From Alphaproteobacteria bacterium (lineage in GTDB: Bacteria; Pseudomonadota; Alphaproteobacteria; Rickettsiales; UBA1997), in assembly GCA_016869775.1 (NCBI GenBank), contig VGDJ01000002.1:1-23566 (forward strand): DNA of 23,566 nucleotides, read 5' to 3'. Below the pieces are notes generated by a model that saw only the letters and a list, made by a program, of their open reading frames with translations, did not search any database and was not told where the DNA came from. Both the position numbers and the translations under genes were made by a program. This document shows, piece by piece, positions 16,124-23,450 of the stretch (positions within the stretch are counted from its first letter, which is position 1; each line of letters begins with the position of its first letter).

Positions 16124-17542
16124 TTATTCTCTTTCAAACAAAGGTAATGCTTCACCAATTTTATCAGTGAGTCTAATTGGATATTGATCTGAAAAGCACG
16201 CATCACAATATTGCGGAGAATTGTTGTCGCGCTTGGATTGATTAATTGCTTGATACAAACCATCAATTGATAAATATCCTAAATAATCAGCACCAATCAT
16301 TTGGCGAATTTCTTCGACTGACATTTTTGATGCAATCAAAGCATCTTTTTCTGGAGTATCGACACCATAAAAACATGGCGCAATTGTAGGAGGTGAAGCA
16401 ATAAGCATATATATTTCTTTGGCGCCAGCCTCACGAATCATTTGGACAATTTTTTTAGAAGTGGTGCCCCGCACGATACTATCGTCAATCAAAATCACTT
16501 TTTTATCTTTGATAATCGATAAATTTGCATTGTGCTTTAGTTTAACTCCAAAATGGCGAATTTTATCGGTTGGCTCGATAAAAGTTCTGCCCACATAGTG
16601 ATTGCGAATTATGCCGAGTTCAAAAGGAATTTGCGATTGCCATGCATATCCAATTGAGGCCGGAACTCCAGAATCGGGGACCGGAACTACCACATCAGCA
16701 TCGAGTTTGATTTCTTTAGCAAGTTGAATGCCAATATTTTTGCGCATTTCATAAACATGTTTACCTTCAATAAAGCTGTCAGGTCTAGCAAAATAAACAT
16801 ATTCAAAAATACAAAATTTTGAGGGTTTGGGGGGGAATGGCTTTGAGGATCTCACGCCATTTTTATCGATCACAATCATTTCACCATGCTCAATATCACG
16901 AATAAATTTGGCACCAATTATATCAAAAGCACAGGTTTCCGAAGCGACGACATAGGAATCTCCTAAAATTCCAAGGCTTAAGGGACGAACTCCGAAGGGG
17001 TCGCGCAGGGCAATAATTCCATCTTTGTGAATCAACACCAATGAAAAAGCTCCTTCAACTTGCGAAGTGGCATCGATGATTTTTTCTTCGAGAGTATTTT
17101 TTTGACTTTTGGCTATCAAATGAATTATGACCTCTGTATCCATGGTTGATTGAAAAATCGAACCCTCATTTATTAAGCGCTTTCTAAGAGTAGAAGCGTT
17201 AGTGAGATTGCCGTTGTGAGCTAAGGCCAAAAAACCCGTACTTAATTCGGCATAAATTGGTTGATAATTACGGGCGTTTTTTTTGCCCGCGGTAGAATAT
17301 CTGACATGGCCAATCGCAGAATTTCCTTCAAGTTTTTTAATTATTTTACGTGAAGTAAAATTATCAGCTATTAAGCCATCGGCAAAATGAAAATTTGCTA
17401 CCCCATTATTCATTGAAACTATTCCCCCAGCTTCTTGACCACGATGCTGTAAAGCGTGTAGCCCAAGCGCAGTATTGATTGAAGCATCTTGTGAGCCAAA
17501 AATAGCAAAAATACCGCATTCTTCGTGAAATTTATCAAACAT
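16124..17542 (-). CDS. purF: Amidophosphoribosyltransferase (glutamine PRPP amidotransferase)
   Basis: This 472-residue enzyme makes 5-phosphoribosylamine from PRPP and glutamine, the first step of de novo purine synthesis. The N-terminal class II glutaminase nucleophile is Cys9, in HEECGIFAIFG. It is preceded by an 8-residue leader that would be cleaved, as in the Bacillus type. LHALQHRGQEAGG (28-40) and the phosphoribosyltransferase PRPP loop VILIDDSIVRGTTS (349-362) are intact. Four cysteines at the positions used for the [4Fe-4S] cluster in Bacillus PurF are present: Cys244, Cys390, Cys446 and Cys449. The 89-base gap to the transglycosylase gene upstream should hold the promoter; no purine riboswitch-like structure is visible there. 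Confidence 0.97.
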   Translation of the reverse strand: MFDKFHEECGIFAIFGSQDASINTALGLHALQHRGQEAGGIVSMNNGVANFHFADGLIADNFTSRKIIKKLEGNSAIGHVRYSTAGKKNARNYQPIYAELSTGFLALAHNGNLTNASTLRKRLINEGSIFQSTMDTEVIIHLIAKSQKNTLEEKIIDATSQVEGAFSLVLIHKDGIIALRDPFGVRPLSLGILGDSYVVASETCAFDIIGAKFIRDIEHGEMIVIDKNGVRSSKPFPPKPSKFCIFEYVYFARPDSFIEGKHVYEMRKNIGIQLAKEIKLDADVVVPVPDSGVPASIGYAWQSQIPFELGIIRNHYVGRTFIEPTDKIRHFGVKLKHNANLSIIKDKKVILIDDSIVRGTTSKKIVQMIREAGAKEIYMLIASPPTIAPCFYGVDTPEKDALIASKMSVEEIRQMIGADYLGYLSIDGLYQAINQSKRDNNSPQYCDACFSDQYPIRLTDKIGEALPLFERE

Positions 17543-17631
17543 AAATTGTTTTATTACTTGGTTTTTTTGAATTGCATTGATTGGATTCTAAATAAAATTG
17601 TAAATATCAAATAAATCATATCAATTAAAAC

Positions 17632-20295
17632 TTAGCGCACCTCGTCATAGTTATTTCGCGACATAAGATATTTATAAACAATCATGTTTTCGATAATTCG
17701 TTGAACATAATTTCGAGTTTCGGAATAAGTAATGAGCTCAATCCAATCAACAATCTTATCTTGATCTGATTGCTTTCTTGGATCATAAAATTCATTTATC
17801 CAACGTTTAGTAGCATTAGGCCCCGCATTATATGAAGCAATCGCCAACATTTCTGAACCCTCAAACTCATCAATAAGTTTTTTAATATAAAATGACCCTA
17901 AGCGAATATTATATTTTATATCGCGAGTGAGTTTTTTTTGGTCAAAACGAATTCCCAACTCCTTGGCAACCAATTTAGCAGTTCCCGGCATTAATTGCAT
18001 ATAACCCAAAGCACCAACCCTGCTAATTGCAGTGGGGGCAAAACCACTTTCTTGCTTAATAATAGCATGAACTAACGGAGCATATTCATCATTCATAACT
18101 TCACGAATGATTTGAAATTTTTCACGCACAAAAAAAACATTTTTCTTGGAAGCTACTCGAGAAATTTTGGCATCTAGTTGCTTATCACCAATCTCGTTGA
18201 TTATTTTCATAATAACAGCAATCTGTCCATCGGTAGGGGAATTGTTTACAAGCCATTCGAATATTTTAGATGCATTTTCACGATCACCAGATACCGCCAA
18301 AATATATGCAATTTGCGCTCCTCGAGATTCAGAAATTTTTAATATATCGCGACCAGTTATTTCAGGACTTTTTGGTAAAATTATATCTTTTTCCGATCCA
18401 AGTGGGTCAAGGATTTTGCGTTTATGAATAGACAATTGTCCATAAAAGAAAATTGGATAATTAGCACCCTCTTTAAATGTCGCAATAGCTTTAGATTTTT
18501 GATTCATGGCCTCATAACACATAGCTTCCCAATATATTGCTCTTGACACCGTTACAGGCTGAAAAACATTAGAACGCATTTTTTGGAAGTGATTTAAGGC
18601 ATCTTTCGGCTCATCTAAAAACCTTAGAGCAATCCAACCGGCAGTCCATTCAGCCTCCCAGAAATCGGGAGAAGTTGTTGGAAGGTTATGCTTTGAAATA
18701 ACTTGGTAAGCTTTTTTATATTTGCCTTGCTTTAACAATTCTCGACCGAACAGCCTCTTGAATGGCCACCATTTATCATTATATTTAAAACTCTCTGGTG
18801 TTTCGATTAAAATTTCAATCACATCGTCAAAATTATCGCGAGATTTGTTCCAGATTAATCTTTTAAAAGTAAGTAATTCATTAGATCTTAATTTTCGCGG
18901 AATCTCAAGAAGCAAGCTATCAATATAACGAGGCGAATCATCAAATTTTAAGATGGTTTCAAACAATATTTTATAATCATTGCCAACAAAATTAAGAATT
19001 CTAAGAGCTTCGATTTTTTTGCCTTCCCATAATAATCTTTCGATACGCTGGACATGGTCATTTTCAGTAAGAATATTGCGGTATTTATCTAAAAATTGGA
19101 GCTCAGAATTATCAGTAAAATTTTCTTTGATCCATATTTTGGCGATTTCCGTTTGGATAACTTTGCTTTTAGAATCTCTAAGCTCAACGTTATTTTTTTC
19201 TGAGGCAACTTGCATAATTTTCGATTCAATTACGAATATTTTTGATTCTGTGGTCAGGGCTGGGTTGGTATTGAAATATATCTCCGACAAATTGTAGCTA
19301 ATATTGTTGGCAATCGCTACTTTCTCGACATTTTTTCTGAGTTCATTAATGTTTGGAAAATAAGGATTATACATAACAAAAGTTGAAATATCGCTAAAAG
19401 AAGTTTTTTTTGGATCAATTTTATTGCTATATTTGTTCCATAAAATCAGGTCAACCAAGGCATCTGAGAGCGATTTATCTTGATCATTGACATTATTTTT
19501 GAGTTGCTTGGCCAAAACTAAAGCTTCATCAAAATTTTTTTTAGCCAATAGCTGATTTATATTCTCAAGAATTACTATGTCGCTGGTCGTAAATTTTTTC
19601 CATAATTTTTCAGAAATAAAATCTGATTTGGGTTGGGATTTTTTAGATTTAGTGGCATCAGTTTCACTTTCTTTTTCAAGATTTTGATTGGATTCAGAAT
19701 CTGATTTATTGTCTCGGTCAGAATTTATATCAAAATCAGGTTTTGATGAATTTGATGAAGAGTCGGAATTTTTTTCATTCTCAAAATCTGAAGAAACTTT
19801 ATAAATTTTTGGAGTCGAGGCGACGGGTAACAAAACATTTACTTTGCCAGCTTTTTCGCTAGATTTTGAGCTTGATTTTTTTGATAAATGAGCAGGATTT
19901 TGGCTTTTTTGGGCATTTTTATTTTTGGTGCGCATATCCAAAATAAGATTATCAGTTTTTTTAACAGAATTTTTAGCGCCATTAGGTGAAGATTTTAGAT
20001 CTGATTTAGAGGAAATATTTTTAGAATTTTCTTTAGAGTTTTTTGGGGTTTTATTATTTGATTTTGATTTTGTGATAAGCGTGGATTTTTCAGAATTTTG
20101 TTTAGTTTTTTCTTTGGAATTATTTTTGTTAATGGTTTTGATATTATCGATTTTATTATCAACTTCTTTGGCTTCGGAATTAACAACAAAAGCGCCAGCA
20201 ACAACAAATATTGCTATAATTTTAGCAATAAAATTAACGTTTGCAAAGTTCGTATAATTTTTTTTTGAGAATTTTTTTGAGAACTTTGAGAACAT
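17632..20295 (-). CDS. Soluble lytic murein transglycosylase (Slt-like) with long charged linker
   Basis: This 887-residue exported enzyme cleaves peptidoglycan glycan strands to give 1,6-anhydromuramoyl ends. The order is: a signal/anchor segment (about 22-40, followed by NSEAKE), a low-complexity linker (about 43-228), an alpha-helical superhelical region (about 235-720) and a C-terminal SLT domain. In the SLT domain, IIKQESGF carries the catalytic Glu749, followed by GALGYMQLMPGTA and IASYNAGPNA. Ordinary Slt proteins have about 650 residues; the excess is mainly the linker. Its first half is Lys/Asn/Ser-rich and basic, and its second half is Asp/Glu/Ser-rich. It is transcribed alone from the region shared with NDUFA12, ending 89 bases before purF. 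Confidence 0.92.
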   Translation of the reverse strand: MFSKFSKKFSKKNYTNFANVNFIAKIIAIFVVAGAFVVNSEAKEVDNKIDNIKTINKNNSKEKTKQNSEKSTLITKSKSNNKTPKNSKENSKNISSKSDLKSSPNGAKNSVKKTDNLILDMRTKNKNAQKSQNPAHLSKKSSSKSSEKAGKVNVLLPVASTPKIYKVSSDFENEKNSDSSSNSSKPDFDINSDRDNKSDSESNQNLEKESETDATKSKKSQPKSDFISEKLWKKFTTSDIVILENINQLLAKKNFDEALVLAKQLKNNVNDQDKSLSDALVDLILWNKYSNKIDPKKTSFSDISTFVMYNPYFPNINELRKNVEKVAIANNISYNLSEIYFNTNPALTTESKIFVIESKIMQVASEKNNVELRDSKSKVIQTEIAKIWIKENFTDNSELQFLDKYRNILTENDHVQRIERLLWEGKKIEALRILNFVGNDYKILFETILKFDDSPRYIDSLLLEIPRKLRSNELLTFKRLIWNKSRDNFDDVIEILIETPESFKYNDKWWPFKRLFGRELLKQGKYKKAYQVISKHNLPTTSPDFWEAEWTAGWIALRFLDEPKDALNHFQKMRSNVFQPVTVSRAIYWEAMCYEAMNQKSKAIATFKEGANYPIFFYGQLSIHKRKILDPLGSEKDIILPKSPEITGRDILKISESRGAQIAYILAVSGDRENASKIFEWLVNNSPTDGQIAVIMKIINEIGDKQLDAKISRVASKKNVFFVREKFQIIREVMNDEYAPLVHAIIKQESGFAPTAISRVGALGYMQLMPGTAKLVAKELGIRFDQKKLTRDIKYNIRLGSFYIKKLIDEFEGSEMLAIASYNAGPNATKRWINEFYDPRKQSDQDKIVDWIELITYSETRNYVQRIIENMIVYKYLMSRNNYDEVR

Positions 20296-20382
20296 TTAAA
20301 GAAATTTAGGGAAATATATTTTTGACAGAATTATTGTTAATTTTATTTAAAAATTCAAACTAAAAAATTTATAAAGTTTGGC

Positions 20383-20396
20383 TTGCTTTAAAGCAA
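20383..20396. promoter_or_regulatory. 14-base palindrome upstream of the NDUFA12 gene
   Basis: TTGCTTTAAAGCAA is its own reverse complement. It lies 29 bases before the chosen ATG of the NDUFA12 gene and 87 bases from the divergent transglycosylase start. It could be an operator or part of a promoter. The sequence is AT-rich enough that chance occurrence is not excluded, so the call is tentative. Confidence 0.3.
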
Positions 20397-20425
20397 AAGC
20401 AAAATATTATCGCGACAAAAAAAAC

Positions 20426-20749
20426 ATGAGAGCCATCAACAATCTTCTAATCAAATTTAATTCAAAAAAAGTTGGAACTGACGAATTCGGTAACCAATAT
20501 TACGAAAAAAAATCTGGTAAAAGATTTGTTATTTATAACGGCATTGCCGAGCCAACCAAAATTCCGTCTGAATGGCACGTTTGGATTCACTATTTAACTA
20601 ATCAAGCTCCAGTTCAAATTAACACTAACAAATATTCATGGCAAAAAATCCATATTCCTAATTTAACTGGCACTAAAAATGCTTATTCTCCAGAAAAAAC
20701 TTCTTCTAACAAAACTTCTCTCCATTATGAACCTTGGGAAGCAAACTAA
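20426..20749 (+). CDS. NDUFA12-family complex I accessory subunit
   Basis: This 107-residue protein belongs to the NDUFA12 (B17.2) family, an accessory subunit of NADH:ubiquinone oxidoreductase found in mitochondria and alphaproteobacteria. The conserved run is seen in order: VGTDEFGNQYYE, KRFVIYNG, PSEWHVWIHY, then HIPNLTGTKNAY and the C-terminal YEPW. I start it at the ATG at 20426. An in-frame TTG at 20378 would add 16 residues that family members lack and would run through the palindrome. It leads a plus-strand unit with the mlaD-like gene (12 bases later) and the DUF2155 gene. This order near DUF2155 is known from other alphaproteobacteria. It implies a respiratory complex I in this organism. 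Confidence 0.93.
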   Translation: MRAINNLLIKFNSKKVGTDEFGNQYYEKKSGKRFVIYNGIAEPTKIPSEWHVWIHYLTNQAPVQINTNKYSWQKIHIPNLTGTKNAYSPEKTSSNKTSLHYEPWEAN

Positions 20750-20761
20750 TTAAATTAAAAA

Positions 20762-21226
20762 ATGAACAAAATACATAATTTTTTCGATTTTTTGGTTGGA
20801 ACAATTGTCTTGGGTATTGCCATTACGTTCTTCACAATTTCTTTTAAAAGTTCCAAAATTTCATCGGATAATGGCTACAAAATTTTAGCCAAATTTGACA
20901 ACGCTGACGGCATAAATATTGGTAGTGACATCAAAATTTCGGGGGTCAAAATTGGCACGATTTCCGAACAAAATCTTGACGCTGAATCATTTCAGGCGGT
21001 TTTAAAGTTTAATATATATAATCATATCAAAATTCCCACCGACTCTTCTGCTAAAATAGTTTCCGAGGGTTTATTGGGTTCAAAATATATCGCAATAACT
21101 CCTGGTGGAGATGATGAATTTATGAAAGAAGGTCAAGAAATTAACTTCACACAATCTTCAATAAATTTTGAAGAACTTCTCGGCAAATTTATTTTCAATG
21201 GCAAAGATAATAATGAAAAAAAATAG
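20762..21226 (+). CDS. MlaD/MCE-family phospholipid transport protein
   Basis: This 154-residue protein has one N-terminal membrane anchor (about residues 9-27) and a single MCE domain. The family marks are the domain opening AKFDNADGINIGSDIKISGVKIGTI (broken here as AKFDNADG, then GSDIKISGVKIG) and the later SEGLLGSKYIAITPGG. MlaD forms the periplasmic hexamer of an ABC system that keeps outer-membrane lipid asymmetry. The ATPase, permease and soluble lipid carrier (MlaF, MlaE, MlaC) are not in this window. It overlaps the DUF2155 gene by 14 bases. MlaD identity is likely on length; other single-MCE proteins are possible. Confidence 0.9.
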   Translation: MNKIHNFFDFLVGTIVLGIAITFFTISFKSSKISSDNGYKILAKFDNADGINIGSDIKISGVKIGTISEQNLDAESFQAVLKFNIYNHIKIPTDSSAKIVSEGLLGSKYIAITPGGDDEFMKEGQEINFTQSSINFEELLGKFIFNGKDNNEKK

Positions 21227-21698
21227 TTTTTTTGCGTTTTGTTTTACAATTTTGTTCGCAATTTCAACTAGAATTGATGCTCAAAAAATCAATTCAAGCT
21301 TATCAAATCCCGATACAAAATCTGAATCTATTACTCAATTAAATACTCCAAACCTCGAAGAAGATGACAACAATGATACCTCAAGATTCGGTAATTACGC
21401 AATTGTTCAAGCACTTAATAAAACCACTGCCAAAACTTCAATTCTCGAATTAAAAGTCGGCGAAAAATTCATTTTTGGTTCAATAAAAATTATACCTCAC
21501 AGATGCTGGCAATCTCCCCTTGATCAAAAACCTGAAAACAAAATTTTACTCGAAATATTTGAATCCAAAACCGATTCAGATGACAAAATCGTTGAAAAAC
21601 GAATTTTTTACGGCTGGATGTTTTCTTCAAGCCCATCAGTTTCGGGCCTAGAACACCCAATTTACGACATCATAGCTTTAAATTGCAAATTTAAATAA
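21213..21698 (+). CDS. DUF2155 exported protein
   Basis: This 161-residue protein starts at the ATG at 21213, which gives a clean signal peptide (MKKNSFF..., probable cleavage after Ala23 in RIDA-Q). The mature part has a low-complexity polar lead, then the DUF2155 core: VQALNKTTAKTSILELKVGE, FGSIKIIPHRCW, YGWMFSSSPSVSGLEHPIYD and a C-terminal LNCKF. Two mature cysteines (in HRCW and LNCK) are conserved in the family and could pair. The function is unknown; a periplasmic location is expected. It shares a transcript with the NDUFA12 and mlaD-like genes and ends 8 bases before rpe. Confidence 0.9.
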   Translation: MKKNSFFAFCFTILFAISTRIDAQKINSSLSNPDTKSESITQLNTPNLEEDDNNDTSRFGNYAIVQALNKTTAKTSILELKVGEKFIFGSIKIIPHRCWQSPLDQKPENKILLEIFESKTDSDDKIVEKRIFYGWMFSSSPSVSGLEHPIYDIIALNCKFK

Positions 21699-21706
21699 AT
21701 CTCTCA

Positions 21707-22381
21707 ATGATCAAAATTGCGCCTTCAATTCTCTCTGCTGATTTCGCCAAACTCGGCGAAGAAATTCTTGAACTTGAAAAATCAGGCGCTGATTATGTTC
21801 ACATCGATGTGATGGATGGAAGTTTCGTTCCAAATATAACTCTGGGAAATGAAATTATTAAATCACTTAGACCAATTTCAAAATTACCTTTTGATGTTCA
21901 CTTGATGATTAAAAACCCAGACATTCACATTAAAGCCTTCGCCGAAGCTGGCGCTGATATTATCACCATTCACTGTGAAGCCTCGACACACCTTGATAGA
22001 AGCGTTGAACTCATAAAATCTCTAAACAAAAAAGTTGGAATTTCTTTGGTACCCTCAACTCACGAAAATTGTTTGGATTATGTTTTAGAAAAGATTGACT
22101 TGGTTTTAGTAATGACTGTCAATCCGGGTTTTGGCGGGCAAAAATTTTTAACTTCACAGCTTAAAAAAATTGAAAATATTCGCCAAAAAATTGAAAAATC
22201 CGGCAAAAAAATTGAACTCGAAGTTGATGGTGGAATCAACGCCGAAACCGCAAAACTGGCTATCAATGCCGGCGCAAACGTTTTGGTATCGGGATCTTAT
22301 ATCTTTTCAAACCAATCTTATCGCAACGCGATTAATTCTTTAAAATTTAATTCACTTATTAAAAATAATTCTTATTCTTAA
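21707..22381 (+). CDS. rpe: Ribulose-phosphate 3-epimerase
   Basis: This 224-residue TIM-barrel enzyme interconverts ribulose 5-phosphate and xylulose 5-phosphate in the pentose phosphate pathway. Seen are the start IAPSILSADFAKLGEE, the metal/catalytic HIDVMDGSFVPNITLG (32-47, with His32 and Asp34), a later DVHLMI histidine, the flexible loop NPGFGGQKF and the EVDGGIN strand with the second catalytic Asp. The length is standard. Its TAA ends one base before the tRNA-Arg acceptor stem. The two are likely in one transcript, with the tRNA cut out by RNase P. Confidence 0.97.
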   Translation: MIKIAPSILSADFAKLGEEILELEKSGADYVHIDVMDGSFVPNITLGNEIIKSLRPISKLPFDVHLMIKNPDIHIKAFAEAGADIITIHCEASTHLDRSVELIKSLNKKVGISLVPSTHENCLDYVLEKIDLVLVMTVNPGFGGQKFLTSQLKKIENIRQKIEKSGKKIELEVDGGINAETAKLAINAGANVLVSGSYIFSNQSYRNAINSLKFNSLIKNNSYS

Positions 22382-22382
22382 A

Positions 22383-22459
22383 GCATCTGTAGCTCAACTG
22401 GATAGAGTGTTGCTTTCCGAAGGCAAAGGTTGCGGGTTCAAATCCCACCGGATGCGCCA
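22383..22459 (+). tRNA. tRNA-Arg (anticodon CCG), CCA encoded
   Basis: A complete cloverleaf can be folded by eye. The acceptor stem GCATCTG pairs with CGGATGC (one T-G pair). The D arm is GCTC..GAGT-like. The anticodon stem TTGCT/GGCAA closes a 7-base loop TTCCGAA with anticodon CCG, which reads CGG (Arg). The T arm is GCGGG-TTCAAAT-CCCAC, with one G-A mismatch at the stem end. The discriminator is G, and the CCA tail is encoded. It begins one base after the rpe stop. No intron is seen. Confidence 0.95.
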
Positions 22460-22483
22460 AAAATTCTATTTAGTCCAATAAAT

Positions 22484-22514
22484 ACATTTTATTTTTACTA
22501 AAAGAATAAAATGT
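22484..22514 (+). terminator. AT-rich 13-bp hairpin downstream of the tRNA (possible 3' end)
   Basis: ACATTTTATTTTT (22484-22496) pairs with AAGAATAAAATGT (22502-22514) around the loop ACTAA; all 13 positions pair if one G-U is allowed. It lies 24 bases after the encoded CCA. The hairpin is not followed by a T-run, so it is not a canonical intrinsic terminator. It may mark the transcript 3' end or a processing site, or protect RNA ends. Confidence 0.35.
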
Positions 22515-22542
22515 CAGGTTATCAATTTAATTTTTTATTTTT

Positions 22543-22782
22543 ATGCCTAATGGCCAACCCCCTAAACATCCCCACACCCCTACTAGATCTTGGGTACAAA
22601 CAGTTTTTGGGGGAAAACTACGAAAAACTGGGGAAACCAAATCCCCAGAAACTGAAAATCCTCAAATACATGCAGATTTAGTTTATTCAGAACAAACACC
22701 AAAAGGAATAGAACAACCACCTCAAAATTCCCCACAAAATCCTCAAGTTGGTGGCGATAACGAACCAAAAAAAAGTCTCTAA
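22543..22782 (+). CDS. Orphan proline-rich small protein (hypothetical)
   Basis: This 79-residue ORF starts with ATG and is rich in Pro, Gln, Lys, Asn and Thr. It has no membrane segment or signal peptide, and only one short hydrophobic patch around SWVQTVFGG (17-25). I recognise no family. Its codons include CCC, TCC and GGG, which are rarer in the neighbouring genes, and the DNA has C-runs and G-runs atypical of the window. A reverse-strand frame across it runs into nfu and looks like a shadow. The protein is probably disordered. It sits between tRNA-Arg and nfu, after an AT-rich leader with no Shine-Dalgarno sequence. It could be a real lineage-specific protein, recently gained DNA, or a chance ORF. 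Confidence 0.45.
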   Translation: MPNGQPPKHPHTPTRSWVQTVFGGKLRKTGETKSPETENPQIHADLVYSEQTPKGIEQPPQNSPQNPQVGGDNEPKKSL

Positions 22783-22808
22783 AAGGTTGTAAATTAACAA
22801 TATTTTTA

Positions 22809-22833
22809 TTTTGATTTTTGTACCAAATCAAAA
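22809..22833. other. 9-bp perfect inverted repeat between converging genes
   Basis: TTTTGATTT (22809-22817) and AAATCAAAA (22825-22833) are exact complements around a 7-base loop. It lies between the orphan ORF and the converging nfu gene, where a bidirectional transcript end would be expected. The stem has a single G-C pair, and no clear T-run follows in either direction, so a terminator role is only possible. Confidence 0.25.
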
Positions 22834-22859
22834 AAGGGGATATGAATACTAAAATAGCG

Positions 22860-23432
22860 TTATTCGTCGGACACTTGTTCAACGGCTTCAACCTCTGGAA
22901 TATAATGTTTGAGCATATTCTCAATACCACTTTTTAAGGTGACAGTTGAACTGGGGCATCCAGAACAAGAGCCTTTTAAAACTAGATAAACAATTCCATC
23001 TTCAAATGAATGAAAAATTATATCGCCACCATCCATTGCAACGGCTGGTCGAACCTTTATTTCAATTAACTCTTTAATTTGTTTGACGATTTCAGAATCG
23101 TCAGAATTAACGGTATTTTTAGAAACTTCGACATCCCTTCCTTCAAACATAATTGGTTTTTTACTGACAAAAAAATCCATGATAATAGCTTGGATTTCAG
23201 GTGTTAAATATTGCCACGAAGCATTGCCCGACTTGGTTACAGTTATAAAATCATGACCAAAAAAAACTGCCTCAATACCATCAATCGCAAATAATTGCAT
23301 CGCAAGAGGCGATTGCGCAGAAGCTTGTTTTTGATTTTTAAATTCGGCCGTAGAATTGGGCAAAACTACATTGCCATCGGGAATAAATTTTATAGTTGCC
23401 GGATTAGGTGTTTCTTCAGTTTGTATAAACAT
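22860..23432 (-). CDS. NifU/Nfu-type Fe-S cluster scaffold protein
   Basis: This 190-residue protein matches the mitochondrial-alphaproteobacterial NFU1 type. An N-terminal Nfu domain (FIQTEETPNPATIKFIP, residues 2-18, and a FGHDFITVTK strand) is followed by the NifU C-terminal domain. The cluster-binding CxxC is Cys156 and Cys159, in GSCSGCPSS, after RPAVAMDGGDI. Nfu carries [4Fe-4S] clusters from the ISC assembly machinery to targets such as complex I or lipoyl synthase. It follows the unidentified partial gene by 18 bases and is probably co-transcribed with it. In this window, ygfZ, complex I and PurF are its functional relatives or possible clients (inference). Confidence 0.95.
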   Translation of the reverse strand: MFIQTEETPNPATIKFIPDGNVVLPNSTAEFKNQKQASAQSPLAMQLFAIDGIEAVFFGHDFITVTKSGNASWQYLTPEIQAIIMDFFVSKKPIMFEGRDVEVSKNTVNSDDSEIVKQIKELIEIKVRPAVAMDGGDIIFHSFEDGIVYLVLKGSCSGCPSSTVTLKSGIENMLKHYIPEVEAVEQVSDE

Positions 23433-23450
23433 AAATAAATTAAGTTAAAA

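Noticed and set aside
16111..16266. Longer N-terminus for xseB reaching into purF
   Set aside because: The extra residues are read from purF in another frame and are not part of XseB; the ATG at 16110 matches the family length.
19925..20257. Plus-strand ORF of 110 codons opposite the transglycosylase linker
   Set aside because: It is the antisense of low-complexity Lys/Ser/Asn codons, which naturally lack stops; its Phe/Leu-rich product is an artefact.
20378..20425. TTG start giving a longer NDUFA12 protein
   Set aside because: It would translate through the palindrome and add residues not seen in the family.
22383..22800. Integrated element at the tRNA-Arg 3' end
   Set aside because: No second copy of the tRNA 3' end, no integrase and no direct repeat are visible downstream.
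22583..22930. Minus-strand ORF of 115 codons across the orphan ORF and the nfu end
   Set aside because: It overlaps nfu in another frame and lacks recognisable features; a shadow frame is more likely.
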